Assembly: GCA_910588035.1 (NCBI GenBank)
Contig: CAJUPY010000015.1
Span: forward strand, 1-64,000
Direction of reading: 5' to 3'
Length of the DNA: 64,000 nt
DNA from: an uncultured Muribaculaceae bacterium
Lineage (GTDB): Bacteria; Bacteroidota; Bacteroidia; Bacteroidales; Muribaculaceae
Position numbers and translations under genes: made by a program. Below the pieces are notes generated by a model. It had not been told where the DNA came from, did no database searches, and saw only the letters and a list, made by a program, of their open reading frames with translations. Shown piece after piece: positions 18,595-26,827 of the stretch. Position 1 is the stretch's first letter. Each line of letters starts with the position of its first letter.

Positions 18595-20157
18595 TCAGAG
18601 TCCGAATGTTCCGGCGATAGTCGATCTGATGACTCCGGCTTCCGGAGAATTGCTTTTTAAAATGTTGAGAATCGTCGACAGATATTGCTCCTTGTTCTTC
18701 AGACCGCACAATCCGGCGACATTGCTGTTGTTGATCATGGTCTTGTCGTTGAACACCCTGAGAAGACCGTTGTAATCGTTTTCAGACAGAATCTTATTGA
18801 AATCATTGAATATTGCCTTGTATATTCCGCGGGGATTGATTTCTTTGACAAGATCGGCTATGTGAGACTCGAGCTGCGATATGTTTCCAAACCGTCCGTC
18901 TATTCTGAATTCAACGGTGCGTTTGACCCTGTGACGGGTATGTTCGAGAGCTTGGGCCGCCATTTCAGATCTGAACATCTTGAACAGCGACGTCTTGACT
19001 TTGGTGAAGACTCTGTTTTCGTCGCGGTGGCGGTAGCGGGCAACCGCACGTATGACATTTTCAAGCATCAGCAGATTTTCGACTTCAGCCACTTCGGGAA
19101 CAAGTATCTTTTTGTTTCGCAGATATTCGACTTCGCGACGGTCGCGACGGTCGCGGTCTACTATTCCGTAGCTGTCGAGGTGGTGGAACGCATTCAGATC
19201 GTTGAATGACCTGACCGACTCTATGACCTTATTGCAACTGCCGAGAGACTTGACCGTGAATTCAGGAAAAATGAGCGTGTAGAGTTTGTAGTCGATCGAG
19301 CGTTCGGCGACGCCTTCGATAAAAAGCACCGGTTTGCGCGCGCCGATAATCGAAAGATAGACATCTTCCGGAATGTCACCATGGTCAGACAGTCTTGAAT
19401 AACTCCACCTCAGTTTTTTTGGGTCAAAGTCCTGCACCCACACCACCGTGCTGCCGGTTCGGGTCGATGCAAATTCAAGATCGTGGGTGGTGTAGATAAA
19501 CGAGCAGTCGGGTCGCAGCTGCTCGACTTTGTCCCAGATCAGATTGCTGACTGTCGGGTGGAGGAACGTGGCCGGGTTATCGATGAAGACAATCGCATTC
19601 TCCGGCGCGTAGAGAACAGCACCGAGATAATAGAGTGCGGCTCGCTCCCCGTCGCTGAGTCGCATCGAGGAGTAGGCAGCCATGTTGTCATTGCGTTGGA
19701 ACAGCAGGCGTCCGCTCTCGACAAGAATGCGGTTTGACGGAAATATCGATTGCCATGCTCTTATCACACGGTCAAGTCGGGTTGATTTCAGACGTGCCTT
19801 GCCGTCGGTCGCCAACTCGACTTTATATTTTATGAGATTGAGAATCTCATCGTTCAGAAGAAGCGCGATCAATTTGTCGAGTGGCAGCCGGGTTTCGGAA
19901 TTGAACATAGGCGAACTGTCGGTCATCGCGGCAAACAGACTGTCGATCGAGCCACGGTGCACATCTTTCGGGTTGCGTGAGCCATAGAGGGCGTCGAGGC
20001 CGGAGAGGCAATACGCCTTCTCGCCGAGATCATTGATCAGATAGTCGGTGAAACGTGTTTTGCCTGAACCGTTTGCTCCGACAATGAGCAATTGGCGGGA
20101 GTGTGATTCAATCAGCTGACGTTGACCGTCAAGATCGGGAGGGAGCAGGATTTTCAT
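18595..20157 (-). CDS. ATPase fused to a DUF4435 (Toprim-like) domain, PARIS AriA-AriB-like
   Basis: A 520-residue protein. Residues 1-245 are an ABC/SMC-type ATPase with Walker A GANGSGKT (27-34), signature-like LSDGE (167-171), Walker B AIVFID (188-193) and H225 in TTHD. Residue 194, normally the catalytic Glu, is Asn (FIDNPATFLHP). Residues 275-520 fit DUF4435 with Toprim-type acidic residues E281 (LFIEG) and D334/D336 (GIVDRDRR). The two-domain order matches fused AriA-AriB of the PARIS anti-phage system. OLD-family nucleases are the main alternative. It starts 15 bases after rfbC, so it is cotranscribed with a sugar-nucleotide gene rather than placed in a defence island. A housekeeping role in Bacteroidales is possible. 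Confidence 0.7.
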   Translation of the reverse strand: MKILLPPDLDGQRQLIESHSRQLLIVGANGSGKTRFTDYLINDLGEKAYCLSGLDALYGSRNPKDVHRGSIDSLFAAMTDSSPMFNSETRLPLDKLIALLLNDEILNLIKYKVELATDGKARLKSTRLDRVIRAWQSIFPSNRILVESGRLLFQRNDNMAAYSSMRLSDGERAALYYLGAVLYAPENAIVFIDNPATFLHPTVSNLIWDKVEQLRPDCSFIYTTHDLEFASTRTGSTVVWVQDFDPKKLRWSYSRLSDHGDIPEDVYLSIIGARKPVLFIEGVAERSIDYKLYTLIFPEFTVKSLGSCNKVIESVRSFNDLNAFHHLDSYGIVDRDRRDRREVEYLRNKKILVPEVAEVENLLMLENVIRAVARYRHRDENRVFTKVKTSLFKMFRSEMAAQALEHTRHRVKRTVEFRIDGRFGNISQLESHIADLVKEINPRGIYKAIFNDFNKILSENDYNGLLRVFNDKTMINNSNVAGLCGLKNKEQYLSTILNILKSNSPEAGVIRSTIAGTFGL

Positions 20158-20172
20158 GGTTTAAAATGTTGA

Positions 20173-20721
20173 TTAGAAAAGGTCGGCCAGATCATTGAAT
20201 CTGACTCCGTTGAGGTCTTTCTGACTGACAGTCATCAGACGGTTATCGACAGGCCAAACGATGCCGAGATCCGCATCGTTGAAGAGAAGGGTGCGTTCGG
20301 CCGACGGATCATAGACATTGTCTACCTTATATTGAAAACGGGCCGTATCGCTCAAAACGGCAAATCCGTGGGCAAACCCGCGTGGAATGAACATCTGATG
20401 TTTATTGACGTCACTGAGCTCGATTGCAAGATGTTGTCCGAATGTCGGCGACTTTTTTCTCAGATCGACAATGACATCAAGAATCCGCCCTTCGGTGACT
20501 CTGACCAATTTAGCCTGAGCCCGGTCACCTGCCTGATAGTGGAGGCCGCGCACGACACCGTGGCTCGACTGCGATTCATTGTCTTGAATGAACGTCACGT
20601 CACCGATGTTACGGCAGAATTCATCGGCTTTGAATGTTTCCATAAAATAGCCTCGTTCGTCGCCGAACACCCTGGGAGTGAGCAGCCAGACACCTTCAAT
20701 CGATAGTTGTTCGTAGGTCAT
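20173..20721 (-). CDS. rfbC: dTDP-4-dehydrorhamnose 3,5-epimerase
   Basis: Epimerises dTDP-4-keto-6-deoxyglucose in dTDP-rhamnose synthesis for surface polysaccharide. The 182-residue cupin has the family motifs PRVFGDERGYFMETF, QDNESQSSHGVVRGLHYQ (catalytic His in RGLHYQ) and VDLRKKSPTFGQ with IPRGFAHGFAVLSD. ATG 20721 is preferred over codons further upstream because the minus-strand promoter at 20740-20770 overlaps those. The usual rfbA, rfbB and rfbD partners are not in the window. Confidence 0.93.
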   Translation of the reverse strand: MTYEQLSIEGVWLLTPRVFGDERGYFMETFKADEFCRNIGDVTFIQDNESQSSHGVVRGLHYQAGDRAQAKLVRVTEGRILDVIVDLRKKSPTFGQHLAIELSDVNKHQMFIPRGFAHGFAVLSDTARFQYKVDNVYDPSAERTLLFNDADLGIVWPVDNRLMTVSQKDLNGVRFNDLADLF

Positions 20722-20725
20722 AGAG

Positions 20726-20756
20726 TTGCTTATTTCTGACAAATTTAATAATTTTG
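20726..20756 (+). promoter_or_regulatory. Promoter of the GlmU-like gene
   Basis: TTG (20726-20728), 20 bases, TAATTTTG (20749-20756). The expected start near 20762 leaves a leader of about 15 bases before ATG 20778. Confidence 0.78.
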
Positions 20757-20770
20757 CGCATCTAAAACAA
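20740..20770 (-). promoter_or_regulatory. rfbC promoter, overlapping the opposite promoter
   Basis: On the minus strand, TTG (20770-20768), 20 bases, TAAATTTG (20747-20740). A full consensus match that lies inside the footprint of the plus-strand promoter 20726-20756. Confidence 0.75.
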
Positions 20771-20777
20771 TTCATGC

Positions 20778-21950
20778 ATGAAAAATATAGTGCTCTTTGA
20801 TTCACCGACGACCAAAATCAATTTGTTGCCGTTGTCTTATACCCGTCCTTTGTGTGATCTGCGTGTAGGCATAACAACGATTCGGGAAAAATGGGAGGCT
20901 TTGCTTCCGGGTGTATATTCGGTATTGACTGATGACTATCTGTCAGAGAAATTCAAGGCAGAACTGACCGGCGACAATCTGTTCATAGCCGGAAATGTCT
21001 TGCCCGACAGTGATCTTGTGAAAGCTGTCGATGAGCTTCGTGCCGGTGAGGCACTTTCAGGCGAGAACGGTCTTATCGCCCTCAGAGGCACGGTCGAGCA
21101 GTTTAAAAACGGAGTGTCTGCTCAGACTTATGCCGGCAAGGTTGCTGAAGTGAAATTCCTTTATGACATCTTTCTGTTGAATGATAACGCCGTCAGAGAC
21201 GATTTCAAACGTCTGACTTCCGGCAAAGTCTCTGCGCCGGTCGATCAGTCGAACACCGTCATCGGAGACCCGTCAATGATTTTCATCGCTCCTTCGGCAA
21301 CGGTCCAGGGGGCGATGCTCAACACGACTAAAGGTCCTGTTTTTATCGATGAAGAGGCTGAGGTAATGGAAGGAAGTTGTCTGCGCGGGCCAGTAGCGGT
21401 GTGCCGTCACTCGGTGGTCAACATGGGCACGAAAATTTATGGAGCCACGACAATCGGCCCGTGGTGCAAGGTTGGCGGTGAGCTGAACAATGTTGTCATG
21501 ATCGGCTACAGCAATAAGGCACACGACGGTTTTCTGGGGAATGCAGTCATCGGCGAATGGTGCAATCTCGGAGCGGGGTGTGTGGCATCAAACTTGAAAA
21601 ATGACTACACGGAGATCAAACTGTGGAACTATGCCGCCCACCGTTTCACCAAAACAGGTCTGCAGTTCTGCGGTCTGATGATGGGAGACCACTCAAAAGC
21701 AGGCATTAACACAATGTTCAACACGGCGACAGTTCTGGGCGTGGGCGTAAATGTCTATGGGTCAGGATTCCAACGTAATTTCCTCGCATCGTTTTCCGAA
21801 GGCTCCCGTGCGGGTTTCACCGATGTGCCGCTCTCGAAGTTTTTCGACATAGCCCGCAGAGTCATGGCGAGGCGCGGGTGTGAACTGACGGCTGCAGACG
21901 AGCGTATATTCGAGCATATTAACGAAATGGCCCATAATTATAAGGTTTGA
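20778..21950 (+). CDS. GlmU-like sugar nucleotidyltransferase/left-handed beta-helix protein
   Basis: A 390-residue protein of the Bacteroidetes GlmU-related group. The N-terminal part (1-170; LLPLSYTRPLCDLRVGITTI) resembles a truncated nucleotidyltransferase. Residues 175-370 are a left-handed beta-helix with hexapeptide repeats (VFIDEEAEVMEGSCLRGPV, then GEWCNLGAGCVASNLKND). The family is proposed to act in sugar-1-phosphate activation or acetylation, without firm substrate data known to me. The classical GlmU N-terminal Rossmann signature is not obvious. It is transcribed divergently from rfbC from overlapping promoters. Confidence 0.85.
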   Translation: MKNIVLFDSPTTKINLLPLSYTRPLCDLRVGITTIREKWEALLPGVYSVLTDDYLSEKFKAELTGDNLFIAGNVLPDSDLVKAVDELRAGEALSGENGLIALRGTVEQFKNGVSAQTYAGKVAEVKFLYDIFLLNDNAVRDDFKRLTSGKVSAPVDQSNTVIGDPSMIFIAPSATVQGAMLNTTKGPVFIDEEAEVMEGSCLRGPVAVCRHSVVNMGTKIYGATTIGPWCKVGGELNNVVMIGYSNKAHDGFLGNAVIGEWCNLGAGCVASNLKNDYTEIKLWNYAAHRFTKTGLQFCGLMMGDHSKAGINTMFNTATVLGVGVNVYGSGFQRNFLASFSEGSRAGFTDVPLSKFFDIARRVMARRGCELTAADERIFEHINEMAHNYKV

Positions 21951-21965
21951 GACCGATGGCATTAA

Positions 21966-22006
21966 AAAACGGCAGAGGCCTCTGAAGAAGAGGCCTCTGC
22001 CGTTTT
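21966..22006. terminator. Bidirectional terminator
   Basis: An 18-bp stem (21966-21983 with 21989-22006), with A-run and T-run ends that overlap the stem, between the convergent GlmU-like gene (+) and rubrerythrin (-). Confidence 0.9.
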
Positions 22007-22020
22007 GTTCTGTCAATAGT

Positions 22021-22620
22021 TTACATGTGGTCGGGTTCGGTCGACATGTAGTGCTGATATGGGTGGTCGCAGGCCGGACAAACTTTTGGCGGCTCGGTAC
22101 CTTTATATTCAAATCCACACACAAGACAACGCCAGGTGATCTCATGGTCGCGTTTCCAGACTGTTCCGTCTTTCACTTCTTTGAGATAGAGTTTGAAGCG
22201 GGCTTCATGGTGACGTTCGATTTCGCCGATTTTGCGGAAATGTTCTGCAATTTCGGTGAAACCTTCCTCTTCTGCAATTTTTGCCGATTCGGTATATTCG
22301 TCCACTCCCTCGCGCTGCTCACCTTCAGCTGCAAGAGCGAGGTTGGTGGCCGTGTCACCGATCACACCAGCCGTTACTTCAACCGGAATCTCGACTTCTC
22401 CACCTTCAAGATATTTGAAGAAAATCTTGCTGTGACGCAGTTCGTTTTCTGCAGTCTCGTCAAAAATGCGGGCAATCGGGAAATATCCTTCTTTTGTAGC
22501 CTGCTGGCTGTAGTAGGTGTAGCGGGTGTAGGCTCCCGATTCGCTGACATAGGCAAGCACAAGGCGTTTTTCGGTCTGTGTGCCCTTTATACTTTTTTTG
22601 GTTGATGATTTAGTTGACAT
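22021..22620 (-). CDS. rbr: Rubrerythrin
   Basis: A 199-residue peroxide-reducing di-iron protein of anaerobes. Residues 15-150 form the ferritin-like domain with the iron ligands in AYVSESGAYTRY, AENELRHSKIF, AAEGEQREGVDEY and GEIERHHEARF. The C-terminal rubredoxin domain has WRCLVCGFEYKG and KVCPACDHPYQHY, the two CxxC pairs that bind the Fe(SCys)4 centre. A short basic N-terminal extension (STKSSTKKSIKGTQTEK) precedes the fold. It protects against H2O2 during oxygen exposure and stands as a single gene. Confidence 0.95.
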   Translation of the reverse strand: MSTKSSTKKSIKGTQTEKRLVLAYVSESGAYTRYTYYSQQATKEGYFPIARIFDETAENELRHSKIFFKYLEGGEVEIPVEVTAGVIGDTATNLALAAEGEQREGVDEYTESAKIAEEEGFTEIAEHFRKIGEIERHHEARFKLYLKEVKDGTVWKRDHEITWRCLVCGFEYKGTEPPKVCPACDHPYQHYMSTEPDHM

Positions 22621-22657
22621 AATTATAAACTATTTAGTTCTATTAAGTGCAGATATA

Positions 22658-22700
22658 ACAAGCGGCCTTCTGCGAAAGTTCACCGCAGAAGGCCGCTTGT
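22658..22700. terminator. Strong hairpin between rbr and the EEP gene
   Basis: A 17-bp perfect inverted repeat (22658-22674 with 22684-22700) with a 9-base loop. It sits just after the end of the minus-strand gene 22712-23770. No good T-run follows on either strand, so termination may be weak or the hairpin may protect the mRNA end. Confidence 0.65.
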
Positions 22701-22711
22701 CAAGAAGATTG

Positions 22712-23770
22712 TCATTTCATTTCCTTGCGAAGGAAAATTTCGGTCGGGTAGTGGTCTGAGTAGCCATTGAGGAATACTCCGCCCGAATAGGTGCGTCGCG
22801 GATAATTCTGACGTGTTCCTTCCGTGTCTCTCAGAAAGTCGAAGTTGTTGACCGTGCATTTCCAGTATTCAAGATGCCCTTTCCTTGCATTTTCAGGAAG
22901 CAGTGCTCCCGAAATGATAATCTGGTCAAACAAATTCCACTCGCTTTTGTATGCAAGAGTTCCGATGCCTTTGTCGAGTACTTTCCACCATGGATTGTAG
23001 AATTGCTCGGGACCGACTCCCTTCATCTCTTTAGATGCGCCGAGAACGACTGCGCAAGATTTGTCCTGCGGGTCATCGTTCAGGTCGCCCATGATGATGA
23101 CCGGTTGTCCCGGACGGTTTTTCCAGATGTTTCTGGCGGTCTCGAGACAGAGTGCTGCGGCTGCCTCGCGACTTGGAGACGATTGTTCCTGACCGCCCAG
23201 ACGTGAGGGCCAGTGATTGACAATTATGCTGACGGTGTCATCTGCCAGAAGTCCGGTCACACACATCTGGTCGCGTGTCGGGTAGCCGATGTCAAGACGC
23301 GAGTTGATCACATCTATGACTTTGAACTGACGTGGATTGTAGAGCAGCCCGACATCTACTCCGCGGCGGTCGGGCGAGTCGTGGTGTACGACCTGAAGAT
23401 TCCACGGCTTGCGGCCCGATTCGACCAACTGCCGGTCTACTTCAGCGACGAGATCGTCAAGAACCGACTTGTTCTCTATCTCCGACACTCCGAGAGCGGC
23501 AGGCCCGTTGGGAGTGAACTTGGTGGTCATGGCGGTTATGCAGCGTGCGAGATTGGAGATTTTAGAGCGGTATTTCTGTCCGTTCCACTGACGTGCGCCT
23601 TGAGGAGAGAACTCAAGGTCATACTTACCGTTGTTATTGATCGTGTCAAAAAGATTCTCAAGGTTATAGAAGCCGATGCCCCTGACTGCAAATTTCTTGT
23701 TTTGTGCGGAAATTGAGAACAGAGACATTGTCAGCAAGGCCATTAAGGCAAGTAGGGTTGTTCGTTTCAT
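22712..23770 (-). CDS. Secreted endonuclease/exonuclease/phosphatase-family protein
   Basis: A 352-residue EEP-fold protein with a signal peptide (1-22, FSISAQ). Motifs are GIGFYNLENLFDT, GVSEIENKSVLDDL (metal-binding Glu), VHHDSPDRRGVDVGLLY, IIVNHWPSRLGG, IIMGDLNDDPQD, LFDQIIISG and the terminal YSDHYPTE. The VNHWPSR signature is typical of the extracellular nuclease/phosphatase subgroup seen in many Bacteroidetes. It could act on extracellular DNA or phosphodiesters. ATG 23770 is chosen because it starts a clean signal peptide and lies downstream of the -7 box at 23797. Confidence 0.85.
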   Translation of the reverse strand: MKRTTLLALMALLTMSLFSISAQNKKFAVRGIGFYNLENLFDTINNNGKYDLEFSPQGARQWNGQKYRSKISNLARCITAMTTKFTPNGPAALGVSEIENKSVLDDLVAEVDRQLVESGRKPWNLQVVHHDSPDRRGVDVGLLYNPRQFKVIDVINSRLDIGYPTRDQMCVTGLLADDTVSIIVNHWPSRLGGQEQSSPSREAAAALCLETARNIWKNRPGQPVIIMGDLNDDPQDKSCAVVLGASKEMKGVGPEQFYNPWWKVLDKGIGTLAYKSEWNLFDQIIISGALLPENARKGHLEYWKCTVNNFDFLRDTEGTRQNYPRRTYSGGVFLNGYSDHYPTEIFLRKEMK

Positions 23771-23796
23771 TGCGTTTTCGATGGTTGTTTGATGCA

Positions 23797-23804
23797 CAAA
23801 GATA
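23797..23804 (-). promoter_or_regulatory. -7 box (TATCTTTG) for the EEP gene
   Basis: TATCTTTG on the minus strand, 26 bases before ATG 23770. No TTG at the ideal distance. Confidence 0.45.
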
Positions 23805-23821
23805 GAAAAACTTTTCGGTTT

Positions 23822-24868
23822 TTATTCCGTTCCCCATTTTTTAAGGAGACGATTCAGCTCTTTTTTCGTGATATAAGTCACAGAGCCATGTTTCTGCTCC
23901 TCAAAGTTGGTGCGTTTCATTTTGCTGCCGGGGTCGTCAAAATATCCGATCGGGTGGTAGGTGAAGAAGTCTTTGGTTTCGACAAATCCGAAATTCATCG
24001 GCTTGCGGCGGAAATTGTCAAACATAACCACCCATGTGTCGGTGCCGAGACGACGCCAGCAACTGGGTGCCTCATGCCCCTGTTTCTCGTTGTCGACATA
24101 GTAATCGTCAAATTTGTAGGGTCCCTTGAGTGACGATGCAGCTGCATGTTTCGGAGTGGCGCCGTGTTCATGACTGCAATAGAAGAGATGATAGGTGTCG
24201 CCTACTTTGGTGATGTTTGAATCAATTATGTTGAACGCGCGTCCGGGTGCTTCGACAAGAAGTTGGGGTTTACCTTCAATTGCATTGAAATCGTCGTTGA
24301 CATAGACATAATAGATGATGTTCTTATCTTTGCCCTGTCGGGTCGTGAAATGAACCATCAGCTTACCCTCTTCTTCGTCATAGACTGTCTCAGGAGCCCA
24401 TACGCAGCCCACTTCAGACCAGTCCATGCCCTCTTGAGGCGGAAGTTTTGAAAAATCTATGCCGGTGTGGGTCCAGTTTATGAGATCGGTTGATTTCATA
24501 AACACAAGTCCGCGGTTGTTTCCCCAGCCATATTTCGCTCCGTCGCGTTCCCATTGGGTGTCGCGGATGCCGTCGCGTTGACCGAACACGTGAAGGTCGG
24601 TCATGGCTATGTAGTATGCTCCGTCTGGTCCGCGGAAAATATGAGGGTCGCGGATTCCTTTTTGCTCTGCTATGGTGTCGGCCGCGATAATCTGGCGGTC
24701 ACCGTTGAGAGCGGTCCAGGTGTAGCCGTCTTCGCTGACGGCGAAATGCAGGCCATGATCCTGGTCTTTGTGATACACCATGAGATAGGCCGACAGATCA
24801 TTGTCGGAAGCGAACGTTGCCGGAGCTGCAAGCATGATTGCAGTAATAATAGTTGTCAGACGGTTCAT
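23822..24868 (-). CDS. Glycoside hydrolase family 43-type protein
   Basis: A 348-residue exported protein with a signal peptide (1-20). The five-bladed propeller of GH43 is suggested by KGIRDPHIFRGPDGAYYIAM (the catalytic Asp is in this blade), CVWAPETVYDEEEGKLMVHF, NIIDSNITKVGDTYHLFY and GHEAPSCWRRLGTDTWVVMF, whose EAPS Glu is the likely general acid. Activity is probably on arabinose, xylose or galactofuranose linkages; the subfamily is not resolved. It starts 4 bases after the nqrF stop, so it seems attached to the nqr transcript. Confidence 0.82.
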   Translation of the reverse strand: MNRLTTIITAIMLAAPATFASDNDLSAYLMVYHKDQDHGLHFAVSEDGYTWTALNGDRQIIAADTIAEQKGIRDPHIFRGPDGAYYIAMTDLHVFGQRDGIRDTQWERDGAKYGWGNNRGLVFMKSTDLINWTHTGIDFSKLPPQEGMDWSEVGCVWAPETVYDEEEGKLMVHFTTRQGKDKNIIYYVYVNDDFNAIEGKPQLLVEAPGRAFNIIDSNITKVGDTYHLFYCSHEHGATPKHAAASSLKGPYKFDDYYVDNEKQGHEAPSCWRRLGTDTWVVMFDNFRRKPMNFGFVETKDFFTYHPIGYFDDPGSKMKRTNFEEQKHGSVTYITKKELNRLLKKWGTE

Positions 24869-24872
24869 TTGT

Positions 24873-26177
24873 TTATCCTCCGAAATTGTCGTAATGAATG
24901 CTCTCTGGCTCGACACCGAGTGAATACAGCATGTTGTTCACGGCCGAGCTCATCGGGCCGGGTCCACACATGTAGTACTCGATGTCTTCGGGATTCTCAT
25001 GATTCTTGAGATATGTGTCATAGATCACCTGATGAACAAAGCCTGGGGTGTATTTGACTCCGGCTGCATCTGCTGCCGGATCTGGGCGGTCAAGTGCGAG
25101 GTGGAAGTGGAAGTTGGGAAACTCTTTTTCAAGCTTCAGGAAATCATCGAGATAGAACACCTCGTTGAGTGCCCTCGCACCATAGAAATAGTTCATGATT
25201 CGGTCGGTTGTCTTGAGTGTCTTCGTCATGTGCATTATCTGGGCACGAAGCGGAGCCATTCCGGCACCGCCGCCGATCCACATCATTTCGGCCTTAGAGT
25301 CGAAAATCGGGTGGAAATCGCCGTATGGGCCGCTCATGATAACTTTGTCGCCGGGTTTGAGAGTGAAGATATAGCTCGATGCGATTCCCGGCATTACATC
25401 TTGGAAGCCTACCTCGGGTTTAGGCTTGAACGGAGGTGTCGCGATGCGCACGGTCAGCATGATGCGGTCACCTTCGGCAGGGTAGTTGGCCATGGAGTAG
25501 GCTCTGACTGTTGTCTCGGTGTTGCGGCAGACGAGTGAGAAAAGTCCGAATTTTTCCCATGCCGGAAGATATTCGTCGCCGATGAGGCTTTTGTCAATGT
25601 CACGGTCGTAGCTCATCTCATATGGCGGAATCTTGATCTGGGCGTATGATCCGGGCAGGAAATTCATATGTTCACCCGGGGGCAGAGCGACGATGAACTC
25701 TTTGATGAAGGTGGCGACGTTGCGGTTTGAGATTACCTCGCATTCCCACTCCTTGATGTCGAGAACCGACTCGGAAACACCTATTTTCATGTTGTCTTTT
25801 ACTTTGACCTGACAAGCCAGACGCCAGTCTTCCTTGACTTCCTTGCGTGTGAAATGGACCTTTTCAGTGGGGAGAATCTCACCGCCGCCCTCAAAGACCT
25901 GAACTCTGCATTGTCCGCAGCTGCCCTTGCCGCCACAGGCTGAAGGAAGGAAAATGTTTGCATCGGCCATTGTCGACAGTAGCGATTTGCCGGCACGGGC
26001 TGTCACGTCGGTCTTTCCGTTGAGATTTATGTCGACCTCGCCCGATTTGACGAGATAGTGTTTTGCTGTCAGCAGAACCGCCACCAGAATCAGGGTGATT
26101 ATCAGAAAGATTCCGACACCCGACACCATTGTCAGTGTCGATGATGAGACGGTGTTCAATATTGCATTATATATCAT
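24873..26177 (-). CDS. nqrF: Na+-translocating NADH:quinone reductase subunit F
   Basis: The electron-entry subunit: it oxidises NADH and passes electrons through FAD and a 2Fe-2S centre. The 434 residues have one N-terminal TM helix (20-38). The ferredoxin domain has cluster cysteines C81, C87, C90 (SACGGKGSCGQC) and C122 (RLACQV). The FAD domain has RAYSMANYPAEG, and the NADH-binding domain has WIGGGAGMAPLRAQI and EYYMCGPGPMSSAV. It is the last subunit of nqrABCDEF, followed 4 bases later by a GH43 gene. Confidence 0.97.
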   Translation of the reverse strand: MIYNAILNTVSSSTLTMVSGVGIFLIITLILVAVLLTAKHYLVKSGEVDINLNGKTDVTARAGKSLLSTMADANIFLPSACGGKGSCGQCRVQVFEGGGEILPTEKVHFTRKEVKEDWRLACQVKVKDNMKIGVSESVLDIKEWECEVISNRNVATFIKEFIVALPPGEHMNFLPGSYAQIKIPPYEMSYDRDIDKSLIGDEYLPAWEKFGLFSLVCRNTETTVRAYSMANYPAEGDRIMLTVRIATPPFKPKPEVGFQDVMPGIASSYIFTLKPGDKVIMSGPYGDFHPIFDSKAEMMWIGGGAGMAPLRAQIMHMTKTLKTTDRIMNYFYGARALNEVFYLDDFLKLEKEFPNFHFHLALDRPDPAADAAGVKYTPGFVHQVIYDTYLKNHENPEDIEYYMCGPGPMSSAVNNMLYSLGVEPESIHYDNFGG

Positions 26178-26189
26178 AGTTGTGGTCGC

Positions 26190-26807
26190 TTAGATTTTGA
26201 TTCCCAGGAAACTCATGAAGGCGATGCCCATCAGAGCTGTGATTATAAACGTGATGCCGATGCCACGCAATGGTCCGGGGACATTGGAATAGCTTTCGAC
26301 ACGTTCGCGGATAGCCGCTATGGCCGTAATGGCCAGCAGCCAGCCGAGACCCCAGCCCGCTCCGGCACAGGTTGCTGTCCACACACTGCCGAAATCGCGC
26401 TGTTGCATGAACAGCGATCCACCGAGAATAGCGCAGTTGACAGCGATCAGCGGCAGAAAAATGCCGAGTGAGGCATAGAGCGACGGTGAATATTTCTCGA
26501 CGGTCATCTCGACCAATTGGGTCATCGAGGCAATGACTGCGATGAACATGATCAGAGACAGAAAGCTCAGATCAACGTCGGCATACTCGGGCCCGAGCCA
26601 TGACAAGGCTCCCGCTCTCAGAACGTAGGTCTCGAGAAGGTAATTGACCGGCAGGGTGATTACCAGCATGAAAGTGACGGCGATGCCGAGTCCGAATGCT
26701 GTCTTCACGTTTTTTGAGACGGCCAGGAATGAACACATGCCCAGGAAGTAGGCGAAGATCATATTGTCGACAAAAATCGACCTGATGAAAAGATTCAAGT
26801 TTTCCAT
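26190..26807 (-). CDS. nqrE: Na+-NQR subunit E
   Basis: A 205-residue polytopic membrane subunit with about six helices. NqrD and NqrE are inverted-topology homologues that share an intramembrane iron or 2Fe-2S site and form part of the Na+ path. The MCSFLAVSKNV stretch near the N terminus and NCAILGGSLFM in the middle carry the conserved cysteines. It lies 12 bases before nqrF. Confidence 0.96.
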   Translation of the reverse strand: MENLNLFIRSIFVDNMIFAYFLGMCSFLAVSKNVKTAFGLGIAVTFMLVITLPVNYLLETYVLRAGALSWLGPEYADVDLSFLSLIMFIAVIASMTQLVEMTVEKYSPSLYASLGIFLPLIAVNCAILGGSLFMQQRDFGSVWTATCAGAGWGLGWLLAITAIAAIRERVESYSNVPGPLRGIGITFIITALMGIAFMSFLGIKI

Positions 26808-26827
26808 ATCGTTTTACTTTCTATGGG

